The translations under genes were made by a program, and so were the position numbers. DNA of 64,000 nucleotides from Paenibacillus xerothermodurans (lineage in GTDB: Bacteria; Bacillota; Bacilli; Paenibacillales; NBRC-103111): positions 62,001 to 126,000 of the forward strand of contig NZ_NHRJ02000002.1 of NCBI RefSeq assembly GCF_002220865.2, read 5' to 3'. A model generated the notes under the pieces. That model had not been told where the DNA came from. It was given only the letters and a program-made list of their open reading frames with translations, and did not search any database. Of this stretch, positions 54,636 through 63,360 are shown piece after piece; the first letter of the stretch is position 1, and the number at the start of each line of letters is the position of its first letter.

Positions 54636-54782
54636 GTTGAACGACTCCTTTCTAGTGTTTTCTTACCCTGACAAGCCACCGGGTTAACAGCACTAAGCAG
54701 GTTTGGCGCCTTCCTATATCTGTCACCTGTTGTAGAAAAGCTCGTACTGGCTTCCGTCCACGCGCAGCTGCCGGGGAAACAC

Positions 54783-54815
54783 AAAAAAAACGACCTGTCC
54801 GGAATGCCGGATAGG
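54783..54815 (-). terminator. Terminator of clpE
   Basis: CCTATCCGG-catt-CCGGACAGG, one G-T pair, followed by TCGTTTTTTTT on the minus strand. Confidence 0.85.
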
Positions 54816-54840
54816 CCGCTGCTTAATGATTACGCTATGA

Positions 54841-56958
54841 TTATTTTTTCTCTACTGTGATTTCGTCATCTTTAACACCGATTTCGATGCGCTCTACAGA
54901 CTCGTCATCCAAAATCAGATCTGTGATGCCGTCCTCAACATATTGTTGGATTACCCGACGCAACGGACGTGCCCCAAACGTTGGATTGTATCCGAGTTCA
55001 GACATTTTCCTTTTCGCTTCATCCGTTACATGCAGTGTAATACCTTGTTCTTGCAGATTGCTTTCGATTTCCGCCAACATCTTGTCGACAATCTTGATAA
55101 GATGGTTCTCCATCAGCGATGCGAATGGAATAATGGCATCGAAACGGTTCAAGAATTCGGGACGGAAGTAGGAACCCAGAGAATGCATAATGGAGCTCGT
55201 TTGAGTGCCTTGGTCCGTGAACCCTACAGTAATTTTCTTTTCCGTAGTGCCGGCGTTCGAAGTCATGATGATTACACTGTCCTTAAAGCTTACCGTACGC
55301 CCTTGACTGTCGGTTAGACGACCGTCGTCCATCACTTGCAAGAACATGTTTTGCACGTCAGGATGGGCTTTTTCGATTTCATCCAGCAGGATGATGCTGT
55401 AAGGATTTCTGCGCACGCGTTCAGTTAGCTGCCCGGCTTCGTCATGACCGACATACCCTGGTGGCGAACCGATCAACTTGGCGACGGAGTGTCTCTCCAT
55501 GTATTCACTCATGTCCAGACGGATCATTGCTTCGGAATGTCCAAACAATTCCTCCGCTAGCGATCTGGACAGCTCAGTTTTACCTACGCCGGTTGGTCCG
55601 ACGAACAGGAAGGACGCAATCGGTTTGTTTTTGGCCTTCAGTCCTGCACGGCTGCGGCGGATCGCTTTGGCTACTTTATCTACCGCTTCGGCTTGACCGA
55701 TAACTTTAGCGCCCAGTCGTTCGCCCAAGTTTCTCATTTTTGTTTGTTCATCTTGATGCAATTTTCCAACAGGAATGCCGGTTTTGCGTTCGATGATCTC
55801 TTGGATGTGTTCTACCCGAACTTCAGTGGAACGCTGACCCGCTGGTGTATCCAATTGTTTCAGCAGGTCGGCCTCTTGGTCGCGCAATTGAGCGGCGCGC
55901 TCATAATTCTCTTCCTGAGTAGCCAGCTGCTTCTCAGCTTTGATTTTATCAAGACGTGCGCGCAGCTGACCGGAGTCGCCCTCGGATGCCAAGAGATTCA
56001 GTTTCGCTCCGGCTTCGTCCAGCAGGTCGATCGCTTTGTCAGGCAGGAAGCGGTCCTGGATATAGCGGTGGGATAGTACCACGCACGCTCTGATCGTTTC
56101 GTCAGAGTATTGCACTTGGTGGTACTCTTCATACTTCGGACGCAGCCCTTTCAAAATTTCAATAGCATCTTCTACCGTTGGCTCGTCCACTGTCACGGGC
56201 TGGAATCTGCGTTCTAGCGCGGCGTCTTTTTCGATCTTGCGGTACTCTTTCAGCGTAGTTGCACCGACTACTTGCAGTTCGCCACGGGCTAACGCGGGCT
56301 TCAAGATGTTCCCCGCATCCATAGAGCCTTCAGCGGATCCGGCACCGACCAACAAGTGAACTTCGTCAATGAACAAAATTACGTTTGTGCGGTTTTGCAG
56401 CTCGGCAATCAGCTGCTTCATTTTTTCCTCGAACTGGCCACGGATACCTGTACCCGCCACCAGAGAAGCTACGTCGAGGGAGTATACTTCTTTATTCAAC
56501 AGTTTGGTAGGCACTTTACCTTCACTGATGCGCAGCGCCAGACCTTCGGCGATCGCTGTTTTACCAACACCGGGCTCACCGATCAGGACGGGGTTGTTCT
56601 TATTGCGGCGGTTCAAGATCTCAATAACACGCTCGATTTCTTTTTCCCGGCCGATGACAAGATCAATCGCACCCGCCTTGGCCGCATCGTTCAGATTCCG
56701 GCCCAATTGGTCCAAGATGCCGCCTCTGTTACCTCCTGCAGCAGCGGCAGTCGCTTGATGCTCTTGCGGCTGGGACGACTGCATGAATCCTTTGAAGAAG
56801 TCTTCAAAATTCGGCATGTTGGAGAAGCCGCCGGCTGGAATGCCACTGCTGATTTTAGCGTAGCATTCTTTGCACAAGTACAGCTTCTCGACTTTTTGAT
56901 TCGTTTGCAAATTCAGCCACACTGTGGCTTCATGCTCATTGCATTTTTGACAACGCAC
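54841..56958 (-). CDS. clpE: ATP-dependent Clp protease ATPase subunit ClpE
   Basis: A 705-residue AAA+ unfoldase. The N-terminal zinc finger uses Cys3, Cys6, Cys29 and Cys32, the mark of ClpE. Two ATPase modules follow, with Walker A motifs GEPGVGKT and GPTGVGKT, separated by a UVR-like coiled coil ([21 protein letters not shown], in part). It partners with ClpP and helps CtsR turnover in heat stress. It starts at GTG 56958 with GGAGG eight bases upstream. A perfect sigma-A promoter and a CtsR operator lie about 200 bases upstream. Confidence 0.96.
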   Translation of the reverse strand: MRCQKCNEHEATVWLNLQTNQKVEKLYLCKECYAKISSGIPAGGFSNMPNFEDFFKGFMQSSQPQEHQATAAAAGGNRGGILDQLGRNLNDAAKAGAIDLVIGREKEIERVIEILNRRNKNNPVLIGEPGVGKTAIAEGLALRISEGKVPTKLLNKEVYSLDVASLVAGTGIRGQFEEKMKQLIAELQNRTNVILFIDEVHLLVGAGSAEGSMDAGNILKPALARGELQVVGATTLKEYRKIEKDAALERRFQPVTVDEPTVEDAIEILKGLRPKYEEYHQVQYSDETIRACVVLSHRYIQDRFLPDKAIDLLDEAGAKLNLLASEGDSGQLRARLDKIKAEKQLATQEENYERAAQLRDQEADLLKQLDTPAGQRSTEVRVEHIQEIIERKTGIPVGKLHQDEQTKMRNLGERLGAKVIGQAEAVDKVAKAIRRSRAGLKAKNKPIASFLFVGPTGVGKTELSRSLAEELFGHSEAMIRLDMSEYMERHSVAKLIGSPPGYVGHDEAGQLTERVRRNPYSIILLDEIEKAHPDVQNMFLQVMDDGRLTDSQGRTVSFKDSVIIMTSNAGTTEKKITVGFTDQGTQTSSIMHSLGSYFRPEFLNRFDAIIPFASLMENHLIKIVDKMLAEIESNLQEQGITLHVTDEAKRKMSELGYNPTFGARPLRRVIQQYVEDGITDLILDDESVERIEIGVKDDEITVEKK

Positions 56959-57148
56959 TTCTGTTTCCTCCTTTTTTCTGTTGGTGATTCATATGAGATC
57001 TATGACATAGCGACAAAAAGCCTGCGCTGGACAGGCTGCTGTGATTTTCAATCTAACCGTAAACTGTATTTCAGACTATGAAAATATCTCGGCTATGAAC
57101 TATATTCGAAACTGTAAACTGAGTATTTTGACTGGGAACCCTTTTGAC

Positions 57149-57165
57149 TTTGACTATCTTTGACC
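57149..57165 (-). promoter_or_regulatory. CtsR operator of clpE
   Basis: On the minus strand GGTCAAA-gat-AGTCAAA, an exact match to the CtsR heptad tandem repeat. It lies just downstream of the -10 and covers the likely transcription start. An extra GTCAAAA half-site follows directly (57142-57148) and another GTCAAAA lies at 57127-57133. Confidence 0.92.
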
Positions 57166-57168
57166 TTA

Positions 57169-57196
57169 ATTATATACTAGTTTGAATTTTTGTCAA
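57169..57196 (-). promoter_or_regulatory. Sigma-A promoter of clpE
   Basis: TTGACA (57196-57191) and TATAAT (57174-57169), both perfect, with a 16-base spacer. Confidence 0.9.
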
Positions 57197-57376
57197 GCGT
57201 TGTGCTGTCAAGGCAGCATCACCCTGAATTGATCACCGTCATACAATTGGCTAACCCCGCATACTGCTGGTATTCAGCGGTAGTCGTGCATGCTCTCGAC
57301 CACTTGACCCGACAACCTGATAGATATATTGTGGATTGTGGGCAAATTTTTACATTGGGAAACGAGGTGAACACAG
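57197..57376. other. Intergenic region between clpE promoter and a small gene
   Basis: About 180 bases holding the leader of the small plus-strand gene; no other feature was found. The clpE untranslated leader (about 57160 to 56959) shows no obvious riboswitch. Confidence 0.4.
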
Positions 57377-57556
57377 ATGGTATTTCATTGGTCAAGCTTT
57401 ATTGTAACAATCCTGACCATTTTAGTTTATGCGATTATCATCGTTGCTGTTGTGCGGCTTGTTCGACACCTGAAAAAACAACAGCAGAAAGTAGCTCAGC
57501 TCGAGCATGAGATCAGTGAGTTGAAGCGGAGCAAATCGTCGGAGAAACTTGAATAA
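57377..57556 (+). CDS. Small single-helix membrane protein (59 aa)
   Basis: ATG 57377 follows GAGGTG by seven bases. The product has a hydrophobic helix at about 6-28 (SFIVTILTILVYAIIIVAVV) and a charged coiled-coil tail (HLKKQQQKVAQLEHEISELK). It resembles small phage-shock or LapA-type membrane proteins in layout only. The function is unknown. Confidence 0.65.
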   Translation: MVFHWSSFIVTILTILVYAIIIVAVVRLVRHLKKQQQKVAQLEHEISELKRSKSSEKLE

Positions 57557-57616
57557 TAGAGTGAAAAGCTAGATTGCTCGCCGCGGAGTGCACGGTGAAG
57601 CTGCTGTATTGACGAA

Positions 57617-57660
57617 AAGGGTCCCACCCTGCCCATGACCAAGGTGAGACCTTCATTTTC
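57617..57660. terminator. Candidate bidirectional terminator
   Basis: GGTCCCACC and GGTGAGACC pair with one mismatch. The plus strand then reads TTCATTTTC and the minus strand CTTTTCG. It lies between two convergent small membrane-protein genes. Confidence 0.5.
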
Positions 57661-57692
57661 GTGCCGTATGTTAAATGGACCACTGGTACGGT

Positions 57693-58169
57693 TCAGCTCC
57701 CCGGGATTATACCTTTCGGTACCACGCCGATTTTCACGAGAAAAGTAGCATATATATGTAGTATAACCCGTGCGAAAACGCCCGTGATCGGAAGCAGAAC
57801 AGCAGCGTAGATCCCGCCCCACAGCAGTGTGCCTTCCATGTTTACCGTATCCAGTGAGCCTCGTATAATATATTCGGCAAAAATAGCACCTACAGCACCG
57901 CTCACCAGAGTGACGAGAAAAGCGGAGATAAAACTTGCCAGCCACATCGTTCTGTTGGTCACTCTCGCTGTGTTCGCCAGATAATGACCGACCATGGGGA
58001 AGGCCATAACAAAGGGAATGAACGTAGCGACATATAGCCAACCTCCCCCCCACAATGATGATATGCCTGCCGCCCAATTCTGAGCGAACAACAAAAATAG
58101 GAAAGAGCTAACCACGGACACAACTGCACCAAACAGCACACTTGCGACGAATGCCTTTAATTTTTGCAT
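57693..58169 (-). CDS. Membrane protein of unknown function (158 aa)
   Basis: Four predicted membrane helices (about 8-32, 42-66, 78-103, 115-145). No family is recognised. The start is ATG 58169, with AAGGAG upstream; a GTG/ATG eight codons earlier would precede this site. Confidence 0.7.
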   Translation of the reverse strand: MQKLKAFVASVLFGAVVSVVSSFLFLLFAQNWAAGISSLWGGGWLYVATFIPFVMAFPMVGHYLANTARVTNRTMWLASFISAFLVTLVSGAVGAIFAEYIIRGSLDTVNMEGTLLWGGIYAAVLLPITGVFARVILHIYATFLVKIGVVPKGIIPGS

Positions 58170-58212
58170 TACACTTCTCCTTACTGAATCCAACCATTAT
58201 TCGTATGTAATA

Positions 58213-58389
58213 TCATAAACGCCGGTTCCGCTTCTCATCAAGATAAATATCCAGCGCCTGAATGCCTCGGTGGGCAAGCTTAATGAATAAATACAAGCAA
58301 TAGATTCCCAATGATAAAAGCAATCCATAGCAGATAATCATGAATATAGGCAATAACTGGAACCAGCCAAATGCCGGGGTACTGATCAT
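58213..58389 (-). CDS. Small membrane protein (58 aa)
   Basis: ATG 58389 has AAGGAG ten bases upstream. The product has one hydrophobic stretch (about 10-36, LLPIFMIICYGLLLSLGIYC) and a basic C-terminus (DEKRNRRL). It lies 43 bases ahead of the gene at 57693-58169 on the same strand, so the two are probably co-transcribed. Function unknown. Confidence 0.6.
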   Translation of the reverse strand: MISTPAFGWFQLLPIFMIICYGLLLSLGIYCLYLFIKLAHRGIQALDIYLDEKRNRRL

Positions 58390-58496
58390 CAATCACACAC
58401 TCCTTTCCCACCATATCAACGACCGTGCATGGTTCGCGTGCAATCGGCCGCCGGGAGATCCTACGTTTTCCCGTTTCGGTATATTCTTGCTATCGC

Positions 58497-59081
58497 TCAA
58501 CCAAAAATAAAACGCTCTACGCGCGCAATAACGTCTCCCGCCAAGGGCGCAGAGTTGTCTAAATACAAAATGGAAGAAGAGGATAACTTCCAGTGGATAT
58601 CTCGCTTCTTAACGGATTGGCGAAATTCGGTCCAGTTCTCGAGCTTCCATGTGTCCAACTCCAAGCCTCGCTCTCTGATCCGTTCGCGGTAGAGACTCTC
58701 CTCAGCGAGATAGACAAACACCACTTTCACGTCAACATCAGCCTGTGAAAGACCGGCTTCCGCCAGCTCCTGGTCCAGCCAATCCTGGTTCTCGGTTTCT
58801 CGCGTAAAAGGGCCGACGATGAAAACGTCGGTGTGCAGCGCCGCGTTTTCCAATGCGGCATCCATCGTGATTCTATACCCCAGATCCCGGCAGCGCGTTT
58901 TGTATACGGCGGAATCACGGTCGTTGGGGTCAAGCCCGGACAACAGCAGAATCGCCTCGGCGGCCGGACGGGACAGCGTGTCCATGTCAAAAAAAGCTGC
59001 ACGCCTCCGCGATGCCACCGCTTTCGCAAGCGTAGTTTTGCCCGCTCCGGCGGGGCCTAAGAAAAATACCATTTTGCTCAT
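58497..59081 (-). CDS. P-loop NTPase, kinase-like
   Basis: A 194-residue AAA/adenylate-kinase-like protein with Walker A FFLGPAGAGKTT near the N-terminus, an Asp pair in FFDMDTLSRP and a C-terminal LID-like arginine region (YRERIRERGLELD). It probably phosphorylates a small molecule. It starts at ATG 59081 with AGGAGG upstream. It follows the GrpB gene with a gap of about 50 bases. Confidence 0.82.
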   Translation of the reverse strand: MSKMVFFLGPAGAGKTTLAKAVASRRRAAFFDMDTLSRPAAEAILLLSGLDPNDRDSAVYKTRCRDLGYRITMDAALENAALHTDVFIVGPFTRETENQDWLDQELAEAGLSQADVDVKVVFVYLAEESLYRERIRERGLELDTWKLENWTEFRQSVKKRDIHWKLSSSSILYLDNSAPLAGDVIARVERFIFG

Positions 59082-59134
59082 CAAGGTGCCTCCTAGCTAG
59101 CGCAGACGCCCCAGGGACGCTGTTTGCCGAATCA

Positions 59135-59659
59135 TTACTGCCGTCGCGTTTCTTCCCTGGCCAACTCAATTACATTGGCGATGAATGGTGCCTTCGCAAG
59201 CGTGTATGCAGTTCTATCTGCCGGATGTTGCGCAGCAAGTGCCTGCTTCAGCTTGCAGTACTGCTGTAACACCCGAGGATGATTCTGCAGATAATCGCGA
59301 AATAATAAGTTATTTTGCCAATCCGCACTGTGCAAATCGTACATATGTAAATGATGTGTGCCTTTTCTCCATGTGCCTTTTCTAAAAAAGCGCCGCGATG
59401 GGAATTCCGGCTTATGCACGTATTCGTATCCGATGGCTCGTAGTGGGGCTGCGCAATCTTCCGCTATAACCAGGTGTTTCACTGCAACGGCGATATCAAT
59501 GATCGGCTTCGCATCTAATCCCTCGACAGACGTACTGCCGATATGTTGAATATCGAGTATCTTCTCTCGAAGCACAGCCGCAATCCGGTCTTTTTCCTGC
59601 TGATATTCTGTTCGCCAAAGGGGATCGTATTGCTTCAATATCACTTCGTAGTCGGCCAC
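59135..59659 (-). CDS. GrpB-family protein (UPF0157)
   Basis: A 174-residue nucleotidyltransferase-fold protein. Marks are YDPLWRTEYQQEKDRI, the core IQHIGSTSVEGLDAKPIIDIAV and HHLHMYDLHSADW. The GSTS...D.D pattern is that of minimal nucleotidyltransferases; the substrate is unknown. It starts at GTG 59659 with GGGAG eight bases upstream; an upstream GTG overlaps the site. Confidence 0.9.
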   Translation of the reverse strand: MADYEVILKQYDPLWRTEYQQEKDRIAAVLREKILDIQHIGSTSVEGLDAKPIIDIAVAVKHLVIAEDCAAPLRAIGYEYVHKPEFPSRRFFRKGTWRKGTHHLHMYDLHSADWQNNLLFRDYLQNHPRVLQQYCKLKQALAAQHPADRTAYTLAKAPFIANVIELAREETRRQ

Positions 59660-59758
59660 AGGTCCCACTCCCTCGTATCAGATGGCATGCAGCTCTTCAC
59701 CCGCAACAATGCTCACACAGCAGATGCCTGCGCAGGTGAGGACATATGGAACAATCCG

Positions 59759-60154
59759 TTACCAGCGGCGAAACACACGGATGCCTCCTTTTGCAATCTG
59801 CTTTCGGAGCACGTACAGAATCCCTCTTTTCGCTAACGGACGGGTGAACGGGAGAAGAAAAAACAGCCCGATGATGTCGGTAAAAAATCCAGGGAAAAGC
59901 AGCATAATACCGCCGACGAGGACACACAGCCCGTCCAGTATGGTGCCCGCCGGCATTTCGCCTCTCGACAATTGGCGTGAGGCTTGATTCCACACCCGCG
60001 TCGCCTCCCGTTTGCTGAAATAAGCTCCAAGAACCGCTATGACGATAATCAGCACTACCGTCTGCCAGCCTCCGATCCAGCGGCCTGCCGCGATCAGTCC
60101 CCAGATCTCAAGTGCCGGGACAATAATAAAAAGTGCCAAAAGCCAGCGAAACAT
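59759..60154 (-). CDS. FxsA-family membrane protein
   Basis: A 131-residue membrane protein with about three hydrophobic segments. The motif ALEIWGLIAAGRWIGGWQTV, the conserved GAYFSKREA and the LFPGFFTDIIGLFFLLPFTR region identify the FxsA (suppressor of phage F exclusion) family. Its molecular role is unclear. It starts at ATG 60154 with AAGGGA upstream. Confidence 0.9.
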   Translation of the reverse strand: MFRWLLALFIIVPALEIWGLIAAGRWIGGWQTVVLIIVIAVLGAYFSKREATRVWNQASRQLSRGEMPAGTILDGLCVLVGGIMLLFPGFFTDIIGLFFLLPFTRPLAKRGILYVLRKQIAKGGIRVFRRW

Positions 60155-60386
60155 CGGTTATCCCTTCTTTCAACTCGGTTATAAACTCCCTCCTCCACTA
60201 TCTTACCCCAGTTACGCGGGAGATAGAAGCTTGTTCCTCCCTCTCAGCGGTGAGATGGTGCCGCAATGCGCGCTGCACACATAGGTGACCTCTGGGCCAC
60301 AATTTGCGCTCTGTCGTATAAATTTGCACTTTTTGCCTCACCATATTGAGGACCGATCGCAGATCTGACAGGAGGATGTGAATACA
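60155..60386. other. Intergenic stretch without a recognisable gene
   Basis: About 230 bases between fxsA-type and the small plus-strand gene; no supported feature besides their expected promoters. Confidence 0.4.
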
Positions 60387-60539
60387 ATGAACAAAAATGA
60401 GAACGGTATGTTGAAGTCTGACAATGTAGACCAGCAGCTTGACCAGCTCGAGGAGCAAAATGCCTCGGATACGAGAAACAAAGAGGGCAGCACCAACGAG
60501 ATCCAGCCAATGGGAGTCGACGAAGGCGTAACTCAGTGA
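60387..60539 (+). CDS. Small acidic hydrophilic protein (50 aa)
   Basis: ATG 60387 follows AGGAGG (60370-60375). The product is 50 residues, rich in Asn, Asp, Gln and Glu (DNVDQQLDQLEEQNASD), likely disordered. No family recognised. A hairpin terminator follows. Small acidic proteins of this kind occur among sporulation genes in Bacilli, but nothing here proves it. Confidence 0.55.
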   Translation: MNKNENGMLKSDNVDQQLDQLEEQNASDTRNKEGSTNEIQPMGVDEGVTQ

Positions 60540-60611
60540 CAGCTTCAGACATAACTGATTCGTCATCACGAGAGTAAATCTTTGCTGCCAACCATACTGA
60601 CAGTAAGCACA

Positions 60612-60654
60612 AAAGCGGCACTGGAGGCTCTGAGTTCCAGCGGCCGCTTTCTTC
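60612..60654 (+). terminator. Terminator after the small acidic protein
   Basis: AAAGCGGC and GCCGCTTT with an inner CTGGA/TCCAG stem, then CTTC. The T tract is short. Confidence 0.55.
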
Positions 60655-60716
60655 GTGCACGGCTGCAGGACAGCGCCTAGGCAGTGCTTCTCAGTGTGAT
60701 CGTATCTGTCATTGAG

Positions 60717-61022
60717 TTATTTTACCGTTGCGCCTCCGTCGACGGCCAAAGCAGCCCCGGTCGTATACCGATTCTCCGGGGCGGACAGAAACAATGCGGC
60801 ACGTGCTACCTCCTCTGCGCTGCCCAAATAAGGTGTCACCCTCCGGTCTATCATCATTTGTCTTGTCTGTTCAGGATTTGCGCTGCCTGAGATCAAATTC
60901 GCCACCATCTCGGTTTCGATCATGCCGGGGCATAGGCAGTTAATGCGAATGCCATCTCCGGAATGATCAACGGCCATCGCTTTGGTCAAGCCGACGACCG
61001 CAAATGAGGTAGAGCCGGTAAC
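60717..61022 (-). pseudogene. C-terminal fragment of an SDR oxidoreductase
   Basis: The frame reads VTGSTSFAVVGLTKAMAVD, GIRINCLCPGMIETEM, YLGSAEEVARAALFLSAPE and TGAALAVDGGATVK, the second half of an SDR. The Rossmann motif, the NNAG motif and an intact YxxxK are missing. Upstream sequence is unrelated, so the gene is truncated. Confidence 0.75.
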
Positions 61023-61047
61023 CCACCGCGGTGAGGCCCTTTAACTT

Positions 61048-61215
61048 CATCCTCTCACGTCCCTTGAGTTGATCTCTGTCTCGGCTTAGAAGCTGCAATG
61101 GCCCGTGTGAATAACAGTTCAGTCGAGTGCACCCGCCACGTGCCTTCGTTCGAGTTATGCAGCCGCCTGAAGTTATAATCGATATAGCCGATGTTGCCGA
61201 TGGAACCGCTTGCAA
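61048..61215 (-). pseudogene. Fragment of an unidentified gene
   Basis: The minus strand reads VASGSIGNIGYIDYNFRRL, then HNSNEGTWRVHSTELLFTRA, IAASKPRQRS before a stop. It is protein-like but bounded by stops, has no start or ribosome binding site, and abuts the SDR fragment. I do not recognise the family. Confidence 0.35.
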
Positions 61216-61379
61216 CCGAGTAGCTTGCCTATAACTTTATTGCAAGTCTGTCAGCAAGGTCAATCCGTTGATCGACCCATATCATGCGCTGACTTTTCCA
61301 TCATTGCACCTTACGCTTTGGCTAATTATGTCACTTCGTCGTCACCTGAAAAAACCGAGGAAAAATGTTCGACCAATGG

Positions 61380-61408
61380 TTGAATTTCTGATAAGATGGC
61401 TGAATAAT
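61380..61408 (+). promoter_or_regulatory. Candidate promoter of the AGCS symporter
   Basis: TTGAAT, 17 bases, AATAAT, 61 bases before the start codon. Confidence 0.5.
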
Positions 61409-61469
61409 ATACATACCCGTTTTCCCGCGCGCCCTGTGCGCCAACCTAATTGAAAGGAGAAACAATTTT

Positions 61470-62852
61470 ATGGAAACCATTGCTGCCTTTATTACCAAGC
61501 TCAGCGATATTGTATGGGGCCCCCCGCTGCTCATTCTGATAGTTGGAACGGGCATTTTTTTATCGTTTCGCATTTCGTTCCTGCAGTTTAACCAGCTGCC
61601 TTACGCGCTGAAACTGGCGTTCTCCAAAAATCAGGACCACACGTCGGAGGGCGACATCTCCCACTTTCAGTCACTGATGACGGCACTCGCCGCCACCATC
61701 GGCACAGGGAATATTGCGGGAGTCGCAACCGCCGTTGTGCTCGGAGGGCCTGGCGCCGTGTTTTGGATGTGGGTGACGGCACTGGTCGGGATGGCCACCA
61801 AATATTCGGAGGCGATTCTCTCGGTCAAATATCGCACCATTGGTAAACGCGGCGAAATGGCCGGCGGGCCGATGTATTTCATCGAACGGGGCTTAGGCTG
61901 GAAGTGGCTGGCCGTGCTGTTCGCCCTATTTGGTTGCATTGCCGCGTTCGGTATCGGAAGCACTGTCCAATCCAATTCGGTGGCTGCGGCGATTGAGTCG
62001 AGCTTTGGCGTCAGCCCTTGGGTCACCGGCATCATACTTACTGTTGCAACCGGACTTGTCATTTTGGGCGGAATCAAGAACATCGGGATTGTAGCATCCT
62101 ACATGGTGCCGTTCATGGCTATCTTGTACGTGGTCGGCGGCTTGATTATCATCTTGCTGCACGTAACTGAACTACCTGCTGCGCTGGCGCTCATTTTTTC
62201 TGATGCTTTCACTGGCCAGGCAGCAGCCGGAGGCGCGATTGGTACCGTTATCCGCTATGGTGTAGCCCGCGGTGTGTTCTCCAACGAGGCGGGCATGGGA
62301 TCGGCTCCGATTGCGGCTGCGGCGGCAAAAACCGACCATCCCGGCCGTCAGGCGCTGATCTCGATGACGGGAACGTTTCTCGATACCATCATTGTCTGTT
62401 CCATCACGGGCATTACCTTGGTTATGGGCGGGCTTTACACGAAAACCGAACTGACAGGCGCTGCGCTGACCACCCAGACGTTCGAGCAGATGCTGCCAGG
62501 TCCCGGCGGTTGGATTGTGACGATCGGTCTGATCTTCTTTGCTTACTCTACAGTGCTGGGCTGGGCCTATTACGGCGAAAAATGCTTCGAATATTTGTTC
62601 GGTATCCGATCGATCAAGTGGTACCGCATGTGCTATACGCTGTCTGTCGTCGTGGGTGCGGGGATGAGTCTCGGCATGGTATGGACGATCGCAGATATTT
62701 TCAATGGGTTAATGGCGATTCCAAACCTGATTGGCCTTATCGCTCTGTCCGGCGTCGTCGTGGCGGAAACAAAGGATTTCAAACATATACTCGCGAAAGA
62801 AAAACGGCAACGGAAAACGACGATCTCCGGCGACAATACCGTGAACTCTTGA
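61470..62852 (+). CDS. AGCS-family sodium/alanine (or glycine) symporter
   Basis: A 460-residue membrane protein with about ten helices. The signatures are VGTGIFLSFRISFLQFNQLP, ALAATIGTGNIAGVATA, AGGPMYFIERGLG and GVARGVFSNEAGMGSAPIA (the N2-type motif). It takes up alanine or glycine with Na+. It starts at ATG 61470 with AAAGGAG upstream. It is monocistronic and shows no glycine riboswitch in its leader. Confidence 0.94.
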   Translation: METIAAFITKLSDIVWGPPLLILIVGTGIFLSFRISFLQFNQLPYALKLAFSKNQDHTSEGDISHFQSLMTALAATIGTGNIAGVATAVVLGGPGAVFWMWVTALVGMATKYSEAILSVKYRTIGKRGEMAGGPMYFIERGLGWKWLAVLFALFGCIAAFGIGSTVQSNSVAAAIESSFGVSPWVTGIILTVATGLVILGGIKNIGIVASYMVPFMAILYVVGGLIIILLHVTELPAALALIFSDAFTGQAAAGGAIGTVIRYGVARGVFSNEAGMGSAPIAAAAAKTDHPGRQALISMTGTFLDTIIVCSITGITLVMGGLYTKTELTGAALTTQTFEQMLPGPGGWIVTIGLIFFAYSTVLGWAYYGEKCFEYLFGIRSIKWYRMCYTLSVVVGAGMSLGMVWTIADIFNGLMAIPNLIGLIALSGVVVAETKDFKHILAKEKRQRKTTISGDNTVNS

Positions 62853-62952
62853 TCACGCGAAAACTTCAGGCATGACGTGCAGCATGAGCCACGACAGCAT
62901 AAACGTTTGGTAAAACGCTGCACGCACCGCTGATCTACGATAGACCGGGCAT
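62853..62952. other. Short intergenic stretch before the symporter terminator
   Basis: One hundred bases with nothing else recognised. Confidence 0.3.
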
Positions 62953-62996
62953 AATGGCGACACACTGTGAACGACGCAGCGGTGTCGCCATTTTTT
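62953..62996 (+). terminator. Terminator of the AGCS symporter gene
   Basis: AATGGCGACAC and GTGTCGCCATT form an 11-bp stem followed by more T. Confidence 0.85.
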
Positions 62997-63360
62997 CACC
63001 GCACTCCAATCTGGAATCCGGTAGTGTCACACATTGCTTCTCCCGCCCAGCCGGCATCCACGTCAGCGTAAAAGCCATTTGTTATGTACAAAACACATGG
63101 CAATAGCAGCTCGCTGCCGCTCACCGATCTGCCCGCAATGTCCTGCTGCAGCTGTTCCTCGTGAAGATGTATCAGTGTTCCGGTAGGGGCCATGTACCCG
63201 CGCCTGCCCGCCGCAGCAAATCGTGCAAATTTTCAGGGACAGATGATTAACTCTTTTGACCAAATTTGAACGAAAGCCTGCGCAACATCAGCTCCACAGT
63301 TCCATGGAACTTACAATTCACAGGCTTCACGCCCGTGTGGCCTTTCACCACACAGTAAGT
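62997..63360. other. Intergenic stretch, possibly gene debris
   Basis: About 365 bases between convergent genes. The minus strand is open from about 63210 to 62996 (FAAAGRRGYMAPTGTLI, HLHEEQLQQDIAGRSVSGS...) but has no ribosome binding site and no recognised family. A short GTGTGG/CCACAC hairpin near 63335-63355 lies at the aminotransferase end without a T tract. Confidence 0.35.

Noticed and set aside
57496-58077. Minus-strand frame of 193 codons overlapping the 158-residue membrane protein
   Set aside because: It is the shifted frame of the gene at 57693-58169, which has a good start and membrane-helix pattern.
61470-61480. Glycine-responsive leader before the AGCS symporter
   Set aside because: The short leader after the candidate promoter contains no glycine aptamer features.
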